From Ruegeria arenilitoris (GTDB taxonomy: Bacteria; Pseudomonadota; Alphaproteobacteria; Rhodobacterales; Rhodobacteraceae), in the NCBI RefSeq assembly GCF_013030265.1, contig NZ_WPZQ01000008.1, forward strand, positions 124,001 through 188,000: 64,000 bases of DNA. The letters are read 5' to 3'. The position numbers and the translations under genes were made by a program. Positions 34,753 to 43,276 of the stretch are shown piece by piece. The notes beneath the pieces were generated by a model, which saw only the letters and a program-made list of their open reading frames with translations, was not told the origin of the DNA and did not search any database. Every line of letters starts with the position of its first letter. The first letter of the stretch is position 1.

Positions 34753-36711
34753 ATGGCCCTGGACTCACAGTCAGTCTCCCTTACTTTTCCCGACGGCAAT
34801 TCCCGATCATTTGACGCAGGCGTGACGCCCGCGCAGGTCGCTGCCGATATCTCGACTTCATTGGCCAAAAAGGCGATTTCAGCCACGGTGAACGGCCAGC
34901 ACTGGGACCTGCAGTGGCCCATCGATTCTGACGCGCAGATCGCCATCCACACCATGAAGGATGAGGAACAAGCTAACGAGCTGATCCGTCACGATCTAGC
35001 TCATGTTATGGCGCGCGCGGTGCAGGAAATCTGGCCCGCAACCAAGGTCACCATCGGCCCCGTTATTGAAAATGGCTGGTACTACGACTTTGATCGGGAA
35101 GAGCCGTTTACGCCCGAAGATCTCGGCCTCATCGAAAAGAAGATGAAAGAGATCATCAACAAGCGTGATCCTGTTACAACCGAGATCTGGGACCGCCAAC
35201 GCGCGATCGAATTCTATAAGGCTAATAATGAGCCCTACAAGGTCGAGCTGATCGAAGCCATTCCGGGTGATGAGCCCCTGCGAATGTACTGGCACGGCCA
35301 CTGGCAGGATTTGTGCCGCGGCCCGCACTTGCAACACACCGGCCAACTGCCGGGCGACGCCTTCAAGCTGATGAGCATTGCTGGCGCCTATTGGCGTGGC
35401 GACAGCTCGCGCCCGATGTTGCAGCGTATCTACGGCGTGGCCTTTACCGGCAAGGAAAAGCTGAAAGCCCACCTTCATATGCTGGAAGAGGCCGCCAAGC
35501 GCGACCACCGCAAGCTGGGCCGCGAGATGGACCTGTTCCACATGCAGGAAGAGGCCCCTGGTCAGATATTCTGGCATCCAAATGGGTGGAAAATCTACAC
35601 CACCCTACAAGACTATATGCGCCGGATGCAGGAACGTGACGGCTATGTCGAAGTGAACACCCCTCAGGTCGTCGACCGCAAATTGTGGGAAGCCTCGGGT
35701 CACTGGGACAAGTATCAAGAGAACATGTTCATCGTCGAAGTGGACGAGGAGCATGCGCGCGAAAAGGCGATCAACGCGCTGAAGCCGATGAACTGCCCCT
35801 GCCACGTGCAGGTGTTCAATCAGGGCCTGAAGTCCTATCGCGACCTGCCCCTGCGCATGGCGGAATTCGGTTCTTGTAACCGCTATGAACCCTCCGGTGC
35901 CCTACACGGGATCATGCGAGTGCGCGGCTTTACCCAGGACGATGGCCACATCTTCTGTGCAGAAGAACAGATCGAATCCGAGACCGCCAAGTTCATCGCC
36001 TTTCTGTCCAAAGTCTACGCAGATTTGGGTTTCCACAATTGGACCATCAAGCTTTCCACCCGTCCAGAGAAACGCATCGGGTCGGACGAAAGCTGGGATC
36101 TGGTCGAAAAAGCTCTGGGAGATGCCTGTAAAGCTGCTGGATATGACTTCGAGACTCTCGAAGGTGAAGGCGCATTCTATGGTCCGAAGCTGGAGTTTAC
36201 CCTGACCGACGCAATCGGTCGGGACTGGCAGTGCGGCACCCTGCAGGTTGACCCCAACCTGCCCGAGCGTCTGGACGCCAGCTTTATCGGCGCTGATGGT
36301 GCCAAGCACCGTCCGTTCATGCTGCACCGGGCAACGCTTGGCTCGTTCGAACGCTTCATCGGCATCCTGATCGAAGAACATGCTGGCAAGTTGCCCTTCT
36401 GGCTGGCACCGCGTCAGGTTGTGGTCGCCTCGATCACGTCAGACGCCGATGAATATGTGATGGAAGTGGTTGAAACTCTCAAAGCTGCAGGCGTTCGCGC
36501 CGAGGCGGATATCCGCAACGAGAAGATCAACTACAAAGTCCGCGAGCATTCAGTCGGAAAAGTGCCGGTCATTCTGGCGGTCGGCCATCGTGAAGTCGAA
36601 GAACGCACCGTAAGTGTGCGTCGTCTCGGCGAAAAACAGACGCAGGTTCAGGCACTTGATGCTGTAACAAATGAGTTGAGCACGGCAGCAACTCCGCCGG
36701 ACCTTCTGTAA
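34753..36711 (+). CDS. thrS: Threonine-tRNA ligase
   Basis: A 652-residue class II synthetase charging tRNA-Thr. Order: N-terminal TGS domain (residues 1-65), editing domain with [11 protein letters not shown], catalytic core with motif 2-like [34 protein letters not shown] and zinc ligand Cys in MNCPCHVQ, and C-terminal anticodon domain ([10 protein letters not shown] onward). AGGAGA lies 6 bp before ATG 34753; a longer frame begins at 34723. A hairpin follows the stop. Confidence 0.97.
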   Translation: MALDSQSVSLTFPDGNSRSFDAGVTPAQVAADISTSLAKKAISATVNGQHWDLQWPIDSDAQIAIHTMKDEEQANELIRHDLAHVMARAVQEIWPATKVTIGPVIENGWYYDFDREEPFTPEDLGLIEKKMKEIINKRDPVTTEIWDRQRAIEFYKANNEPYKVELIEAIPGDEPLRMYWHGHWQDLCRGPHLQHTGQLPGDAFKLMSIAGAYWRGDSSRPMLQRIYGVAFTGKEKLKAHLHMLEEAAKRDHRKLGREMDLFHMQEEAPGQIFWHPNGWKIYTTLQDYMRRMQERDGYVEVNTPQVVDRKLWEASGHWDKYQENMFIVEVDEEHAREKAINALKPMNCPCHVQVFNQGLKSYRDLPLRMAEFGSCNRYEPSGALHGIMRVRGFTQDDGHIFCAEEQIESETAKFIAFLSKVYADLGFHNWTIKLSTRPEKRIGSDESWDLVEKALGDACKAAGYDFETLEGEGAFYGPKLEFTLTDAIGRDWQCGTLQVDPNLPERLDASFIGADGAKHRPFMLHRATLGSFERFIGILIEEHAGKLPFWLAPRQVVVASITSDADEYVMEVVETLKAAGVRAEADIRNEKINYKVREHSVGKVPVILAVGHREVEERTVSVRRLGEKQTQVQALDAVTNELSTAATPPDLL

Positions 36712-36733
36712 CATTCGGCGACAAATCGCCCGA

Positions 36734-36761
36734 AATCCGGCCCCAAAAACGGGGCCGGATT
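36734..36761 (+). terminator. Terminator-like stem-loop after thrS
   Basis: Stem AATCCGGCCCC (36734-36744) / GGGGCCGGATT (36751-36761), 11 bp, A-rich loop. A T-run appears only 14 bp later, so termination may be imperfect. Confidence 0.7.
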
Positions 36762-36932
36762 GAAACAAATTACATTTTTCAATTCAAAAACAATTTGTTA
36801 AGCTTCAAGAGGGCATTACGCTCTTTGACGGGGTTGTGAGACACGGGCTCGTGAATTCACCTGCCCCGATTAAGCTACTACCTTTGTCATTGTCACAAGC
36901 AGACATACGCAGTCATTAAAAGGATTACCGAG

Positions 36933-37235
36933 ATGTCGAACACCGCAAAAACCCTGGTTATCGCAACTGCCGTTGCAGCAGCCGTATCGGGCGCAGCTAC
37001 AACCGCAAGCGCACAAGCCAAAGAGAAATGCTATGGCGTGTCAAAAGCCGGTCAGAACGACTGCGCCGCTGGCCCCGGCACCACATGCGCCGGCACCTCG
37101 ACGGTAGATTATCAGGGCAATGCATGGACTCTGGTTGATGCAGGCACCTGCGCAGATATTGAACTGCCTGCCGAAGCAAATGGCACACCGCGCAAGGGTT
37201 CATTGGAGCCGCTGGAACGCGACCTGCCGGCATAA
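36933..37235 (+). CDS. bufA: Bufferin-type RiPP precursor (BufA, DUF2282)
   Basis: A 100-residue exported peptide. Residues 1-27 form a signal peptide ending ASA, unusual for a RiPP precursor but typical of bufferins, which are modified in the cytoplasm and exported by Sec/Tat. The mature part has four cysteines, Cys33, Cys44, Cys52 and Cys73, in the DUF2282 pattern [17 protein letters not shown]. In Caulobacter homologues the MNIO enzyme converts cysteines to thiooxazoles that bind copper. The neighbours match: DUF692, DUF2063 and DoxX genes follow. AAGGA lies 9 bp upstream of the ATG. Confidence 0.9.
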   Translation: MSNTAKTLVIATAVAAAVSGAATTASAQAKEKCYGVSKAGQNDCAAGPGTTCAGTSTVDYQGNAWTLVDAGTCADIELPAEANGTPRKGSLEPLERDLPA

Positions 37236-37252
37236 GAGCCAGGATATGAACG

Positions 37253-37285
37253 AGAGGGCGGGCAATCGGATATCGCCCGCCCTCT
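37253..37285 (+). terminator. Attenuator-like stem-loop between bufA and bufB
   Basis: Perfect 11-bp stem AGAGGGCGGGC (37253-37263) / GCCCGCCCTCT (37275-37285) followed by TTGTT. It sits 17 bp after the bufA stop and 24 bp before the bufB ATG. Likely a partial terminator giving more precursor than enzyme mRNA. Confidence 0.75.
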
Positions 37286-37309
37286 TTGTTGCAATCGGGA
37301 AACTCGCAA

Positions 37310-38167
37310 ATGTTGGATGATGCACTTAGGTCGAACCGTCTGCCCGCAGCACCGGGTGTTGGCTATAAACCGCAGCACTTCACGCAGATTCTTGAACATG
37401 CCAAACCGGTTGCATGGCTGGAAATCCATGCCGAAAACTACATGGGTGATGGCGGGCGTCCGCTTGCCCAGTTGCGTCACCTGTCAGAACAGTTCCCGAT
37501 CTCAGTTCACGGTGTAGGTTTGTCGATCGGCGGCGAAGGTTCGCTGGACTCCGATCACCTCACCCGCCTGAAACATCTTGTGGAATGGCTCAACCCAGCC
37601 AGTTTTTCCGAGCATCTGGCATGGTCCACACATGACGCGCATTTTCTGAACGACCTGCTGCCCCTACCCTATACCGATATGACGCTTGCCCGTGTTTGCG
37701 AACACATCGATCAGGTTCAAAACACCATCGGGCGGCAGATGTTGCTGGAGAATCCTTCCAGCTATCTGGCATTTGAAGAAAGTACCTGGTCCGAGCCAGA
37801 TTTCCTGCGAGAGATCTCGCAGCGCACCGGCTGCGGTTTGTTGCTGGACGTCAACAACGTTTTTGTTTCTGCGACCAATCTGGACTACTCACCGCAGGAA
37901 TACATCAACGAGTATCCGCTTGAAAAAGTCGGTGAGATTCATCTCGGCGGACATGATGAAGACGAAGATGATCATGGGCATCCGTTGCTGATTGACAGTC
38001 ACGGTCGCGAAGTGGTCGATCCTGTCTGGGCGTTGCTGGATTATGTGTTGGACCGGTCTGGCCCAAAGCCTGTTTTGATCGAATGGGATACTGATGTGCC
38101 TGACTGGCCTGTGCTGCGCGACGAAGCCGTTCGAGCACAGGCAGCGCTGGATCGGGTGCCGGCATGA
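37310..38167 (+). CDS. bufB: Multinuclear iron oxygenase-type RiPP-modifying enzyme (BufB, DUF692)
   Basis: A 285-residue TIM-barrel enzyme of the DUF692/MNIO family. Iron-binding motifs are visible in order: AWLEIHAENYMGDGG, PISVHGVGLSIGG, SFSEHLAW, LLENPSSYL, LLLDVNNVFVSA, EIHLGGHDE and VLIEWDTDVP. These enzymes oxidatively modify precursor cysteines. ATG 37310 follows GGGA at 9 bp; an upstream TTG at 37286 lies inside the hairpin. The stop overlaps the next gene's ATG (ATGA). Substrate is expected to be the adjacent BufA. Confidence 0.93.
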   Translation: MLDDALRSNRLPAAPGVGYKPQHFTQILEHAKPVAWLEIHAENYMGDGGRPLAQLRHLSEQFPISVHGVGLSIGGEGSLDSDHLTRLKHLVEWLNPASFSEHLAWSTHDAHFLNDLLPLPYTDMTLARVCEHIDQVQNTIGRQMLLENPSSYLAFEESTWSEPDFLREISQRTGCGLLLDVNNVFVSATNLDYSPQEYINEYPLEKVGEIHLGGHDEDEDDHGHPLLIDSHGREVVDPVWALLDYVLDRSGPKPVLIEWDTDVPDWPVLRDEAVRAQAALDRVPA

Positions 38168-38925
38168 GCGTTTCGCAGACGGAGTTTCGAGCGGCCCTTC
38201 TGGATGCAGCGAAACCCGTTCCTGACGGTCTGCTGGACGCGTCGTCGCAACCCGCCGGTCGTCGCTTCAGCGTTTATCGCAACAACGTGGCCGTTTCCCT
38301 GACAGAAGCGATGCATCAGGCCTTTCCGGTCATCACCAAACTGCTGGGGCCGCAAAACATGGATGGGCTAGCGGGCCTGTTCCTGCGTCAACACCCACCC
38401 TCATCGCCACTGATGATGTTCTATGGTCAGGAGTTTCCGGAGTTTCTATCGAGGATGGAACAGCTCTCGCATCTGGGATACCTACCAGACGTCGCGAGGC
38501 TGGAGCTGGCCATACGTGAATCCTATCACGCTGCGGATAGTCAACCGATTGACGCCGACGCACTTGCGGTATCACCTGAAGATCTGATGCAGGCGAAATT
38601 GGGATTTGCCCCATCGATGCGTGTGCTGAAATCGGCTTGGCCAGTGCATGCTATCTGGCGCTTCAACAACGATCCGGATGCCCCTAAGCCCGAGCCTGGC
38701 GCACAGGACGTGCTGGTCACTCGTCCGGAATACGACCCAACACCACAGCTTTTGCCCCCCGGTGGCGCAGATTGGATATCCGGACTTCTGTCAGGACAAA
38801 CCATTGGCGAAGCTTTTGAAATCACCACTGCCGAGATCCCCGACTTTGACCTCGGAACCACTCTGGCCCTGCTGTTGCAGGGTGCCGCAATAACTTCTGT
38901 GACTATCGAAAGGCTGGACACATGA
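38164..38925 (+). CDS. bufC: Bufferin maturation partner (BufC, DUF2063)
   Basis: A 253-residue protein. The N-terminal DUF2063 domain (HvfC/BufC type) reads RRFSVYRNNVAVSLTEAMHQAFPVITKLLG and contains the SVYRNN motif. The C-terminal half (LLPPGGADWISGLLSGQTIGEAFE) resembles the helical PqqD-like/recognition region that presents the precursor to the MNIO enzyme. It overlaps bufB and bufD by 4 bp each, so the three are translated together. Confidence 0.9.
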   Translation: MSVSQTEFRAALLDAAKPVPDGLLDASSQPAGRRFSVYRNNVAVSLTEAMHQAFPVITKLLGPQNMDGLAGLFLRQHPPSSPLMMFYGQEFPEFLSRMEQLSHLGYLPDVARLELAIRESYHAADSQPIDADALAVSPEDLMQAKLGFAPSMRVLKSAWPVHAIWRFNNDPDAPKPEPGAQDVLVTRPEYDPTPQLLPPGGADWISGLLSGQTIGEAFEITTAEIPDFDLGTTLALLLQGAAITSVTIERLDT

Positions 38926-39440
38926 CTGCCCTGATCTCTTTTCACAACAGCGCACTCGGAAAGTTGGATCATGCTTCCAACTGGCTGACGCCGACACTGG
39001 CGCGGCTGGTGTTCGTCGCGGTCTTGTTGGTCTACTACTGGAATTCCGCCACTCTTAAGATCGACGGCTCGATCTTTTCGCCTTCGGCTGGCGCATTTGG
39101 TCAGATCTTTCCAAAAGCAGCAGAGGCGGTTCTGTACGACGTGTCTCAGATGACCTTGTATCAGCGTGTTGTCATTTTCCTCGGCACAGTGGCCGAGTTT
39201 GTTTTGCCTGCGCTGCTTCTGGTCGGTTTGCTGACACGACTGGCAGCTGTAGGTATGATTGGCTTTGTCTGGGTTCAGACGCTGGTCGATGTCAATGGAC
39301 ATGGCATCAAGCTGGGTAGCCTGTTCGACAACGCAATCACTCTGATGGATCAGCGTGTCATGTGGACCTTCCTGTTCCTCGTGATCGCGATCAATGGCGC
39401 AGGCCCAATCTCGCTAGACCGGCTTCTGCGCCTCAAATGA
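38922..39440 (+). CDS. bufD: DoxX-family membrane protein of the bufferin operon (BufD)
   Basis: A 172-residue inner-membrane protein with four predicted helices (LARLVFVAVLLVYYW, VVIFLGTVAEFVLPALLLVGLLTRL, VGMIGFVWVQTLV, WTFLFLVIAINGAGP). The DoxX fold often accompanies MNIO clusters. It may act in redox or export of the modified peptide; the exact role is unknown. Last gene of the operon, ending 1 bp from a convergent membrane-protein gene. Confidence 0.88.
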   Translation: MTALISFHNSALGKLDHASNWLTPTLARLVFVAVLLVYYWNSATLKIDGSIFSPSAGAFGQIFPKAAEAVLYDVSQMTLYQRVVIFLGTVAEFVLPALLLVGLLTRLAAVGMIGFVWVQTLVDVNGHGIKLGSLFDNAITLMDQRVMWTFLFLVIAINGAGPISLDRLLRLK

Positions 39441-39441
39441 T

Positions 39442-39810
39442 CTAGAAATGTGCCTTGGGTTCGTCCGGTTTTCCCGCGGCGATCCCAAGGATCCCGGCCA
39501 CGCCGGCAAATGCGATCGGGAACATGGTAAACACGCCAAATCCAAACGCGTAGTACATCCCTGCAGCTGACACCAATAACAAAATGCCCGCGATCAATGC
39601 CCGTGCGTGCGCCATTGCGCCCCCAGCGATGGCAAGTAGCGGTGCGATTATTGATGCCGCCTGAATCAGTTCGGGATCCTTGACCTGCTCGGCCACGCCT
39701 TCAATCTCACCAAAGTGCTTAATGGCTTCGACATAACCATATCCGAAAAAGCCAACGATCATGCCGACTAGGCCGGCGATGACGCCCAAAATCATGGTCG
39801 CATTACGCAT
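39442..39810 (-). CDS. Four-helix membrane protein of unknown function
   Basis: A 122-residue hydrophobic protein with four predicted membrane helices (residues about 5-25, 54-68, 70-88 and 92-112) and a soluble loop AIKHFGEIEGVAEQVKDPELIQ between the first two. Not matched confidently to a family; DUF4064-like small proteins look similar. Transcribed alone or with the ArsC-like gene upstream (gap 41 bp). Confidence 0.7.
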   Translation of the reverse strand: MRNATMILGVIAGLVGMIVGFFGYGYVEAIKHFGEIEGVAEQVKDPELIQAASIIAPLLAIAGGAMAHARALIAGILLLVSAAGMYYAFGFGVFTMFPIAFAGVAGILGIAAGKPDEPKAHF

Positions 39811-39851
39811 TCAATGTCTCCGCTGCTAAGACCAACCAGATAAGCACTCTG

Positions 39852-40169
39852 CTACGCGACACCAAGTCCTGCACGTGTCTCAGGGGTCCAGCCAAGAAAC
39901 AACTCTCCGTCCCGGTCAATCAACGGACGTTTCATCAGAGCCGGGTAATATTTCAAAAGTTCAAGCACGGGGCGAGAGCGCTCTTCTTCGGCCAAACCAC
40001 GCCAGGTTGTCGAGCGTGTGTTGAGCAAAGCTTCGCCGAAGCGCTCATAAGCTTGCGACAGCACAGAATCAGGAACTCCCTGCGTTCTGACATCGATCAA
40101 TTCCACATCTTGCATTGATTTCAATGCCTTACGGCATGTATCGCAGTTTTTGAGCCCGTAAAGGTCCAT
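39852..40169 (-). CDS. ArsC/Spx-family reductase-like protein (YffB type)
   Basis: A 105-residue thioredoxin-fold protein. The N-terminal YGLKNCDTCRKALK gives a CxxC with Cys9 and Cys12, and the cis-proline region and C-terminal LMKRPLIDRDGELFLGW are typical of ArsC-related proteins. CxxC places it nearer YffB/Spx-like members than arsenate reductase proper, so arsenate reduction is not assured. No ars genes surround it. Confidence 0.85.
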   Translation of the reverse strand: MDLYGLKNCDTCRKALKSMQDVELIDVRTQGVPDSVLSQAYERFGEALLNTRSTTWRGLAEEERSRPVLELLKYYPALMKRPLIDRDGELFLGWTPETRAGLGVA

Positions 40170-40335
40170 ATTCTCGTTTCTCTCGCTTGTGCAATAAAAT
40201 CGGGCAAAACTATGAGCTTACCCCAGTTATTCTTGATTTTTTACTTCACCGTGCAATGTTGAAAAAGGCGAAACACGCAATTCTGACTGTATCGCGTTAG
40301 CGAAACCGTCATGCGTTGCGATTACGTCAGCCTCT

Positions 40336-40357
40336 GCCCCGGCAATTATTTTGGGGC
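40336..40357 (+). promoter_or_regulatory. Short hairpin in cold-shock gene leader
   Basis: GCCCC (40336-40340) can pair with GGGGC (40353-40357) just before the AAGGAG ribosome-binding site at 40371. The roughly 200-bp leader before the ATG fits long cold-shock 5' UTRs. Confidence 0.3.
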
Positions 40358-40385
40358 GACTTGAAAGTAGAAGGAGACACGGGAA

Positions 40386-40592
40386 ATGCCAACCGGCACC
40401 GTGAAGTGGTTTAATACGACCAAAGGCTATGGTTTTATTGCTCCTGATGAAGGGGGCAAAGATGTGTTTGTTCATATCTCGGCCGTAGAACGATCCGGTC
40501 TGACCGGACTCGCTGACAATCAGAAAGTCTCGTACGAGTTGCAGGACGGACGTGACGGCCGCCAGATGGCGGCAGATTTGAAGCCGCTTTAA
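40386..40592 (+). CDS. Cold-shock domain protein
   Basis: A 68-residue single cold-shock domain. RNP1 is KGYGFIA and RNP2 VFVHIS; GTVKWFN at the start is canonical. Acts as a nucleic-acid chaperone binding single-stranded RNA or DNA. AAGGAG lies 9 bp upstream of the ATG. A long leader with a small hairpin could provide post-transcriptional temperature control. A strong inverted repeat follows. Confidence 0.96.
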   Translation: MPTGTVKWFNTTKGYGFIAPDEGGKDVFVHISAVERSGLTGLADNQKVSYELQDGRDGRQMAADLKPL

Positions 40593-40624
40593 TGCGATCC
40601 CGCTTCGGTGGGTAAATCAAAGAA

Positions 40625-40653
40625 GGTTAACGGCCAATTATCGGCCGTTAACC
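40625..40653. terminator. Stem-loop after cold-shock gene
   Basis: GGTTAACGGCC (40625-40635) and GGCCGTTAACC (40643-40653) form an 11-bp perfect stem with a 7-nt loop; no T-tract on the plus strand. It may serve both the cold-shock gene and the convergent gene at 40672. Confidence 0.65.
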
Positions 40654-40671
40654 ACACATCAGGTAACTGCG

Positions 40672-40980
40672 CTACCCTCGTGCCGGATCCGTTTTGGCAT
40701 GAGTGTTCCAGTTTTCGCCCATTGCAACGATGCAGGATGTTCCGGTGGCGTAGGTCATAACCAGCGTCCAGTCGCCTCGTTCGCTGGTCCAGACTTCCAT
40801 AATCTGTTCAGGCCCGCGGATACCGGATGCCGTTTGCTGTGACCCAAACTGACGGGAGAGCTTTTCGTGCATTCGGCCCGTCGGTTCGCAAATCACTTCG
40901 GCGATGGGGGATTTCGCATGAACAGGCGCTACAAGAAGCATGCTCAGGCAAAATGCTCGGCTGAAAACAGAACAGGTCAT
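40672..40980 (-). CDS. Small exported protein of unknown function
   Basis: A 102-residue protein with a signal peptide (residues 1-23, ending VHA). The mature part has two cysteines (EVICEPTG and GTSCIVAM) that could form a disulfide, and a WTSERGDWTLVMTYATG strand pair, suggesting a small periplasmic beta domain. Family not recognised. ATG 40980 gives the clean signal peptide; a TTG at 41019 is possible but unlikely. Confidence 0.75.
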   Translation of the reverse strand: MTCSVFSRAFCLSMLLVAPVHAKSPIAEVICEPTGRMHEKLSRQFGSQQTASGIRGPEQIMEVWTSERGDWTLVMTYATGTSCIVAMGENWNTHAKTDPARG

Positions 40981-41039
40981 GGAACCAGTGTAACAGTTCC
41001 ATGACAAATGTATAGACAATCGATATGCGTTTTACCTGA

Positions 41040-41951
41040 TTAGCCTTCGCGGATGACGGCTTCGAACTCACGCCATTCGCGTGCCGTCATACCCGAGTTT
41101 TCCTGCGTGACAGCTTCACCTTTCAGCATACGACGCAGCGCCTCGACCATTTGCGCCGACAGATTGACCGCGCCAAGGCGATAATCCTCGAACGCTTTGT
41201 ACGCAAATGGTACCCAGTCAGCTACGATCCGGCACATGGTCTCTGCATAAATCCGGATTTCGTACTGCGCGTGCGGATCAGCCCGCAAACGCAAGAAGTG
41301 AAACAGGTTGTGCAGATCAACCTTCCAATACCACTGCGTATATACATTGGCGGGCAGGTTCATACGTGCCAGTTCACGGGCAAGCCCTTGCTGGCCGTCC
41401 TGGCTGATCATGGCCTCATAGTTGTCGTAGCAACGAGTGCTGTCAGCTTTGAGGATTTCCAGAACGCGCGCGGCTTCTTCACCCTCAAGGGCTGATCCCC
41501 TGCCCTGATTGTTCACCTCAGACTGTGCGGCGACGTGTTCGGGTGCCGGGATATAGAATTCACGGTCAAGGATCGAATACCGCGCGGAGTATTCGTTCAC
41601 ATTGGCAGTACGGTGCCGGATCCACTGGCGCGCAACAAATACCGGAAGTTTGACGTGCAGCTTGACCTCGCACATTTCAAACGGCGTCGAATGCCAATGG
41701 CGCATGAGGTAACGGATCAGCCCTTCGTCGTTCTGAACCGACTTGGTGCCCTTACCGTAGGAAACACGCGCGGCTTGGCAGATAGCGGCATCATCTCCCA
41801 TGTAGTCGATTACACGAACGAAACCGTGATCCAGTACCTGGTGCGCCGTATACAGGTGCTCTTCCATGCCCGAGGCCACCACGCGGCGTGTTGATTGCGA
41901 TTGCGCGCGTTGCGCCTCGATCTCGGCCAGTTGGTCGGAAGACAGCGGCAT
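41040..41951 (-). CDS. thyX: FAD-dependent thymidylate synthase
   Basis: Makes dTMP from dUMP using methylenetetrahydrofolate and reduced flavin. The ThyX motif RHR-x7-S is seen in [16 protein letters not shown]. The 303-residue chain begins [14 protein letters not shown] with GAGAGGA upstream of ATG 41951; an upstream in-frame extension to 42050 lacks conservation signs. A perfect DnaA-box sequence lies about 100 bp upstream. No thyA is in the window. Confidence 0.95.
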   Translation of the reverse strand: MPLSSDQLAEIEAQRAQSQSTRRVVASGMEEHLYTAHQVLDHGFVRVIDYMGDDAAICQAARVSYGKGTKSVQNDEGLIRYLMRHWHSTPFEMCEVKLHVKLPVFVARQWIRHRTANVNEYSARYSILDREFYIPAPEHVAAQSEVNNQGRGSALEGEEAARVLEILKADSTRCYDNYEAMISQDGQQGLARELARMNLPANVYTQWYWKVDLHNLFHFLRLRADPHAQYEIRIYAETMCRIVADWVPFAYKAFEDYRLGAVNLSAQMVEALRRMLKGEAVTQENSGMTAREWREFEAVIREG

Positions 41952-42053
41952 GAAAACATCCTCTCCTGTAATGAGTCGCCCACCACTATATCTCGGCCTC
42001 ACCACCACCGGAACCGCGATATCAAGGGGTTTGGGTTCATTTTCACACAAATA

Positions 42054-42062
42054 TGTGGATAA
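42054..42062 (-). promoter_or_regulatory. DnaA-box sequence upstream of thyX
   Basis: TGTGGATAA is the reverse complement of the consensus DnaA box TTATCCACA, 102 bp upstream of the thyX ATG and 82 bp before gloA. A single perfect 9-mer can occur by chance. Confidence 0.4.
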
Positions 42063-42143
42063 GTAATTCTTCGTGTCCCCCTCGACACGCCAAGTCAGCG
42101 CGCTAACCTGCGCTCAAACACGAATAACGAAAGGAAAGCCGCG

Positions 42144-42572
42144 ATGGGCCTGACCTATCTTCACACCATGGTCCGCGTGAAGGATCTGGAGAAATCCATA
42201 GCGTTTTATGAGTTGCTGGGGCTGAAAGAAACGCGTCGTTATGAAAGTGAGGCCGCTCGGTTTACACTGGTTTTTCTCGCACCTCCCGGGCAAGAGGACG
42301 TGCCGATTGAATTGACCTACAACTGGGATGGCGACGATGCGCTGCCCAGTGACAGCCGACATTTCGGGCATCTGGCCTATGGCGTCGATAACATCTACGA
42401 GGTCTGTCAGCACCTTCAGGACAACGGTATCGTGATCAACCGACCACCGCGTGATGGGCGCATGGCCTTTGTCCGCTCACCTGACAATATCTCGGTCGAA
42501 CTGCTGCAGAATGGTGAGGCGCTTGAACCTGCCGAACCCTGGGCAAGCATGGAAAGCACTGGTCACTGGTAA
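42144..42572 (+). CDS. gloA: Lactoylglutathione lyase (glyoxalase I)
   Basis: Converts the hemithioacetal of methylglyoxal and glutathione to S-lactoylglutathione. The 142-residue chain has the two VOC modules; metal ligands fit His7 (TYLHTMVRV), Glu in VPIELTYNW, His in HFGHLAYGV and Glu in ISVELLQN. Length is standard. The stop is TAA where the downstream gene appears to need GTG, as described for the next entry. Confidence 0.95.
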   Translation: MGLTYLHTMVRVKDLEKSIAFYELLGLKETRRYESEAARFTLVFLAPPGQEDVPIELTYNWDGDDALPSDSRHFGHLAYGVDNIYEVCQHLQDNGIVINRPPRDGRMAFVRSPDNISVELLQNGEALEPAEPWASMESTGHW

Positions 42573-43276
42573 TCCGCTGGCTGATATCACTGGGGCTGGC
42601 CTGTCTGGGCAGCCCTGTCTGGGCGGCCCAGTGCCGCCTCGCTTTGGCGCTTGCGATGGACATCTCGACCTCTGTCGATGCGACCGAAGATACTCTGCAA
42701 CGTCAGGGGCTGGCAGCTGCGCTACTCGCACCCGAGGTTCAGGAAGCCTTCTTCTCTTCTCCAATGCCAGTTGCACTTGCGGTGTATGAATGGAGTGGCC
42801 GAACAACTCAAAGAGTAATCCTGAGCTGGAAACTCATTGAGCAGCCCCCCGACCTGCTCGCCGCTTCGACACAAATCGCAAATTCAGTGCGTTCAGACAG
42901 CGGTTCCGCTACTGCGATGGGATACGCAATGGCGTTTGGTGCATCGCTGATGGAAGAGGCACCAAACTGCCTGTTCCAAACCATCGATGTATCTGGTGAC
43001 GGCTCGAACAATGATGGTTACGGTCCCCGGATAGCCTACAAGCACTTTCCGTTTGAGAACATCATCGTCAACGGGCTTGTCATCAATGCAGCCGATTTTG
43101 AAGGTGAGCTGTATCTGATCCCGTTTTACGAAAATAATGTTCTGCACGGCCCCGGCGCATTTTTGGAGATCGCCTCCGGGTTTGAGGATTTTGAAAGAGC
43201 AATGCGTCGCAAGCTCGAACGCGAACTTCGCCCACGGCTCGAGATCGGAGCACTGCAAACGGGCGTTCACGAGTGA
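42569..43276 (+). CDS. DUF1194 von Willebrand A-like exported protein, first copy; canonical start lost
   Basis: A protein of about 235 residues with MIDAS-type metal motif AMDISTSVD, then YEWSGRTTQRVILSW and the Thr region TIDVSGDGSNN. The frame is open back to 42527, and from 42569 it encodes a good signal peptide (VIRWLISLGLACLGSPVWA) aligning with the second copy (MIRLLPILLC). The matching start codon here is GTA, not GTG; no ATG, GTG or TTG precedes TTG 42644, which would remove the signal peptide. Start may be a non-standard codon (CTG 42566, GTA or ATC 42572). Overlaps the gloA stop. Function of DUF1194 is unknown. Confidence 0.75.
   Translation, partial: VIRWLISLGLACLGSPVWAAQCRLALALAMDISTSVDATEDTLQRQGLAAALLAPEVQEAFFSSPMPVALAVYEWSGRTTQRVILSWKLIEQPPDLLAASTQIANSVRSDSGSATAMGYAMAFGASLMEEAPNCLFQTIDVSGDGSNNDGYGPRIAYKHFPFENIIVNGLVINAADFEGELYLIPFYENNVLHGPGAFLEIASGFEDFERAMRRKLERELRPRLEIGALQTGVHE

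Noticed and set aside
39852..40169. Arsenate reductase (arsC)
   Set aside because: CxxC motif and lack of ars neighbours fit the broader YffB/Spx-like family better, so the specific name was not used.
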